A program made the translations under genes and the position numbers. Below are positions 61,526 to 64,000 of a stretch of DNA of 64,000 nt, in pieces. The stretch is taken from contig JAEUJY010000002.1 in the NCBI GenBank assembly GCA_016794525.1, forward strand, positions 1-64,000, given 5' to 3'. The number at the start of each line of letters is the position of its first letter. Position 1 is the first letter of the stretch. The stretch comes from Myxococcales bacterium. GTDB taxonomy: Bacteria; Myxococcota_A; Polyangia; Haliangiales; Haliangiaceae. The notes beneath the pieces were generated by a model. That model had not been told where the DNA came from. It saw only the letters and a program-made list of their open reading frames with translations, and did not search any database.

Positions 61526-62643
61526 GCGCGCTGGGCCGGATCGCGGTCATCACCCGCAAGGAGCTGCGCCAGCTGCGCCGCGATCGCCTGACGATCGGGA
61601 TGATGGTGATGCTGCCGCTGATGCAGCTGCTGCTGTTCGGCTACGCGATCGACACCGACGTGCGGCACGCGCCGACCGTGGTCTACGACGCCGACGGCAC
61701 CGCGCGCAGCCGCGACCTGGCGCGCCGGCTCGAGGTCACCGGCTTCTACGACGTGCGGGGGCAGGTCGACGGCTACCCGGCGATCGCGCAGGCGTTCCGC
61801 CGCGGCGACGCCCGGGTCGCGCTGGTCATCCCGGCCGGGTTCAGCGCCGGGCTCACCGCCCATCGCCCGGTCGAGGTGCAGCTGGTCGTCGACGGCGCCG
61901 ACGCCCAGACCGTGGCCAGCGCCACCCAGACCGCGGCGGCGGTGGTCGCGGCGTGGTCGGCCGAGCTGCGGGTCAGCGCGTGGCACGACGGCACGCCCGA
62001 GCCGATCAGCCTGTCGACGTCGACCTGGTACAACCCCGATCTGCGGACCGCGGTGTACATCGTGCCGGGGCTGGTCGGCGTCATCCTGACGATGACGATG
62101 GTGATGTTCACGGCGATGGGCATCGCCCGCGAGCGCGAGCGCGGCACCCTCGAGCAGCTGATCGTGTCGCCGGTGCGCTCGGTCGAGCTGGTGGTCGGCA
62201 AGATCGTGCCGTACCTGGCGATCGGCTACGTCCAGATGACGATCGTGCTCGTCGTCGGCACGCTGGTGTTCGCGGTGCCGTTCGCCGGCTCGTGGCTGCT
62301 CCTCTACGGCCTGGCCGCGCTGTTCATCGCCGCCAACCTGGCGCTGGGGCTGTTCTTCTCGACCTTGGCCCGCACCCAGCAGCAGGCGATGCAGATGTCG
62401 TTCTTCTTCTTGCTGCCGTCGATGCTGCTGTCGGGCTTCATGTTCCCGTTCGAGGGCATGCCGCCGTTCGCGCAGGCGATCGGCCAGGCCATCCCGCTCA
62501 CCCACTTCCTGCGCATCATCCGCGGCATCGTGCTGCGCGGCGCGACGTTGCCCGACCTGCTGCCCGAGCTGGCCTGGCTCGGCGGCATCACCGTCGCGCT
62601 GGTGCTGGCCTCGGCGCTGCGCTTCCAGAAGAAGCTGGGCTGA
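61522..62643 (+). CDS. ABC-2 type exporter permease
   Basis: A 373 aa permease of the YhhJ/YbhS/YbhR class. One transmembrane helix near residues 22-40 (MMVMLPLMQLLLFGYAI), then a large periplasmic loop of about 130 residues. Five helices follow (YIVPGLVGVILTMTMVMFTA, and MSFFFLLPSMLLSGFMFPFE near the end). The cytoplasmic motif RERERGTLEQLIVSPVR is typical. Only one permease gene is present, so it probably works as a homodimer, where YbhS/YbhR form a heterodimer. The substrate is unknown (drugs or lipids in relatives). Confidence 0.93.
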   Translation: MSALGRIAVITRKELRQLRRDRLTIGMMVMLPLMQLLLFGYAIDTDVRHAPTVVYDADGTARSRDLARRLEVTGFYDVRGQVDGYPAIAQAFRRGDARVALVIPAGFSAGLTAHRPVEVQLVVDGADAQTVASATQTAAAVVAAWSAELRVSAWHDGTPEPISLSTSTWYNPDLRTAVYIVPGLVGVILTMTMVMFTAMGIARERERGTLEQLIVSPVRSVELVVGKIVPYLAIGYVQMTIVLVVGTLVFAVPFAGSWLLLYGLAALFIAANLALGLFFSTLARTQQQAMQMSFFFLLPSMLLSGFMFPFEGMPPFAQAIGQAIPLTHFLRIIRGIVLRGATLPDLLPELAWLGGITVALVLASALRFQKKLG

Positions 62644-62645
62644 CG

Positions 62646-63239
62646 ATGGCGCGCCCCGCGACCGATCTCCGCCTGCGCATCCTGGTCGCCGCCCGCGCCG
62701 CGTTCGTGGCCGACGGCTTCGACGCGACGTCGCTGCGCGCGATCGCCCGCGGCGCGCGCACGACGATCGGCATGATCTACTACTACTTCCCGACCAAGGA
62801 CGCGCTGTGGGACGCGGTCATCGACGCGGTCTACCAGCCGTTCGTCGTCGAGCTGGGCGCGATCCTCGCGCGGCCGGCGCCGGTGCGCGCGCGGCTGGGC
62901 GCGATCGCCGGGTACGTGGCCGGGCTGGCCGAGGCCGAGCGCGCGGTGGTGCGGATGGCGCTGCGCGACGCGCTCCAGTCGGCGGAGCGACGGCAGCGGC
63001 TGTTCGCGCGCTTCGCCCAGGGCCACATCCCGATGCTGTTCGCGACGATCGCCGCGGCGCAGCAGGGTGGCGAGCTGGTCGAGGCGCCGACCGCGATGGT
63101 CATGTTCATGGCCGGCGTCGCGGTGATCGGCGCGCAGCTGGTGCTCGGCGATCTGCCGCTGCCCGGCGTGCCGGCGGGGCCGGAGCGCCTCGACGCGGCG
63201 CTGGCGCTCCTGTTCGACGGCATCGGCCGCCGCGGCTGA
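62646..63239 (+). CDS. TetR-family repressor of the exporter operon
   Basis: A 197 aa regulator. The N-terminal helix-turn-helix is ILVAARAAFVADGFDATSLR, then AIARGARTTIGMIYYYFPTK. The C-terminal ligand-binding domain is helical. It starts 2 nt after the permease stop, so it is co-transcribed with the exporter it most likely represses. The candidate operator is the inverted repeat at 59634-59653. Confidence 0.93.
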   Translation: MARPATDLRLRILVAARAAFVADGFDATSLRAIARGARTTIGMIYYYFPTKDALWDAVIDAVYQPFVVELGAILARPAPVRARLGAIAGYVAGLAEAERAVVRMALRDALQSAERRQRLFARFAQGHIPMLFATIAAAQQGGELVEAPTAMVMFMAGVAVIGAQLVLGDLPLPGVPAGPERLDAALALLFDGIGRRG

Positions 63240-63256
63240 ACCCGGTCCCGCGCGCG

Positions 63257-64000
63257 TCAGTTCTCGCGCTGCGCCGATTCGATGCGGCGCGCGAGATCGG
63301 CGGCGGTGAGGTCGCGCGGGTTGATCGCGCGGGCCAGCGCGGCCAGGTGCGCGGCGGCGGTGAGGTCGCCGTCGGCGAGGCGATCGTCGGCGCCGGCCAG
63401 CTGGCGGCTGACCAGATCGGGCGCCAGCGCCAGCGCGCGGGCCGCCAGCGCGGCGCGGCGCGGCTCGTCGCCGGCCAGCGCGGCCAGCCGCGCGGCCTCG
63501 GCCAGGAAGTGCCCGCGGTGCTCGTGGGCCGGATCGGCGTCGGCGGCGGCCTCGGCCTCGTCGACGGCGCCGGCCACCGCGCCCAGGCGCTCGGACAGCT
63601 TGGCCAGGTCGAGCCAGGCCCAGGCCTGCGCCGGCGCGTGGGCGACGACCTCCTCGAGCTCGGCCCGCGCGGTGTCGAGATCGCCGCGCGCGGTCAGCGC
63701 CCGCGCCAGCCGCCAGCGCGGCCCCGGCGCCCGCGGATCGCGCCGCACCTGGGCCTTGGCCATCGCCACCGCGGTGGCCTCGGTCAGCTCGCCGTCCTCG
63801 GAGAACACCTCGTCCTTCCACTCGCCGTCGTCGTCGAACAACAGCGCCGTGGCGTCGATCGCGCCGTGCAGCCAGCGGTCGAACGCGGTGCCGTCGCAGA
63901 CGTCCTCGCCGGTCTCGGCGTCGGCGCGCCACACCTTGCCGGCGCGATCGATCTCGATCGGCTCGGCCAGCCACTCGACCAGCGCCAGCCGCCCGCGCTC
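63257..64000 (-). CDS. TPR-containing protein, 5' end beyond the window
   Basis: At least 247 residues; the frame stays open through 64000 (it reads in as ERGRLALVEWLAEPIEIDRA), so the start lies outside the window. The C-terminal half has TPR-like repeats (WRLARALTARGDLDTARAEL, then WLDLAKLSERLGAVAGAVDE). The N-terminal visible part (VCDGTAFDRWLHGAIDATAL) is not recognised. No signal peptide can be judged. It converges with the TetR gene, 17 nt apart. Confidence 0.75.
   Translation of the reverse strand, partial: ERGRLALVEWLAEPIEIDRAGKVWRADAETGEDVCDGTAFDRWLHGAIDATALLFDDDGEWKDEVFSEDGELTEATAVAMAKAQVRRDPRAPGPRWRLARALTARGDLDTARAELEEVVAHAPAQAWAWLDLAKLSERLGAVAGAVDEAEAAADADPAHEHRGHFLAEAARLAALAGDEPRRAALAARALALAPDLVSRQLAGADDRLADGDLTAAAHLAALARAINPRDLTAADLARRIESAQREN

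Noticed and set aside
59649-63239. Full YbhFSR-type exporter
   Set aside because: Only one permease and a single-domain ATPase are present, so it is annotated as a simpler homodimeric exporter.

Overview
The window is very GC-rich, densely coded and entirely chromosomal in character. I read it as a Myxococcota chromosome (Haliangium/Kofleria-like is my guess; the sequence itself supports only the phylum). The reasons are three eukaryotic-type Ser/Thr kinases, a zinc ribbon-FHA-winged helix regulator, large lipoproteins with DxDxDG metal-binding repeats, many TPR lipoproteins, two ECF sigma factors (one with a FecR anti-sigma factor), and a TolQ/TolR/TolR-type motor operon. I see no rRNA, tRNA, insertion sequence, prophage or CRISPR array. 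About 54 genes are supported, and the last one runs off the right edge.

Layout. 1-319 is a 24-25 bp tandem repeat. 320-9380 (minus) holds the FHA regulator, a DUF3750 lipoprotein pair, a giant modular lipoprotein, an RlmI-type rRNA methyltransferase and a secreted protein. 9587-14495 (minus) holds two paralogous TPR lipoproteins, a membrane protein, the ExbB-ExbD-ExbD motor operon and a small lipoprotein. 14542-28029 holds a class A penicillin-binding protein, a TolB-like/TPR protein, an Asp-box lipoprotein, a cysteine-motif membrane protein, a DHH-like protein, serine acetyltransferase, a kinase, lipA, a lipoprotein and an orphan contractile-injection-system tube protein. 28036-34197 holds RNA modification and processing genes (RlmD-like, mnmA, rnc), a kinase and a DUF6178 protein.

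34269-46109 (plus) is the conserved bacterial block tilS-ftsH-folP-cdaA-cdaR-glmM-nnr, interrupted by a kinase-TPR gene between ftsH and folP. It links tRNA decoding, membrane proteolysis, folate, c-di-AMP and cell-wall precursor synthesis. 46273-54712 holds an ECF sigma factor, a six-gene minus-strand operon in which every junction overlaps (hydrolase, homocysteine methyltransferase/MTHFR, dipeptidase, di-haem peroxidase, hydrolase, small membrane protein) and a secreted protein. 54767-64000 holds an ALDH7-type dehydrogenase, an ECF sigma/FecR pair, a bestrophin and an ABC exporter operon with its TetR gene.

Two genome-level patterns stand out. First, many operon-leading genes have a TANNNT -10 element only 6-9 nt before the start codon and no room for a Shine-Dalgarno sequence. 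This implies widespread leaderless transcripts and fixes several start codons. Second, a roughly 100-nt structured element (compensatorily varying hairpin, then AGGTGG boxes, a second hairpin and a CCACCCGAAACGCGAGA box) lies immediately after stop codons in a constant orientation.
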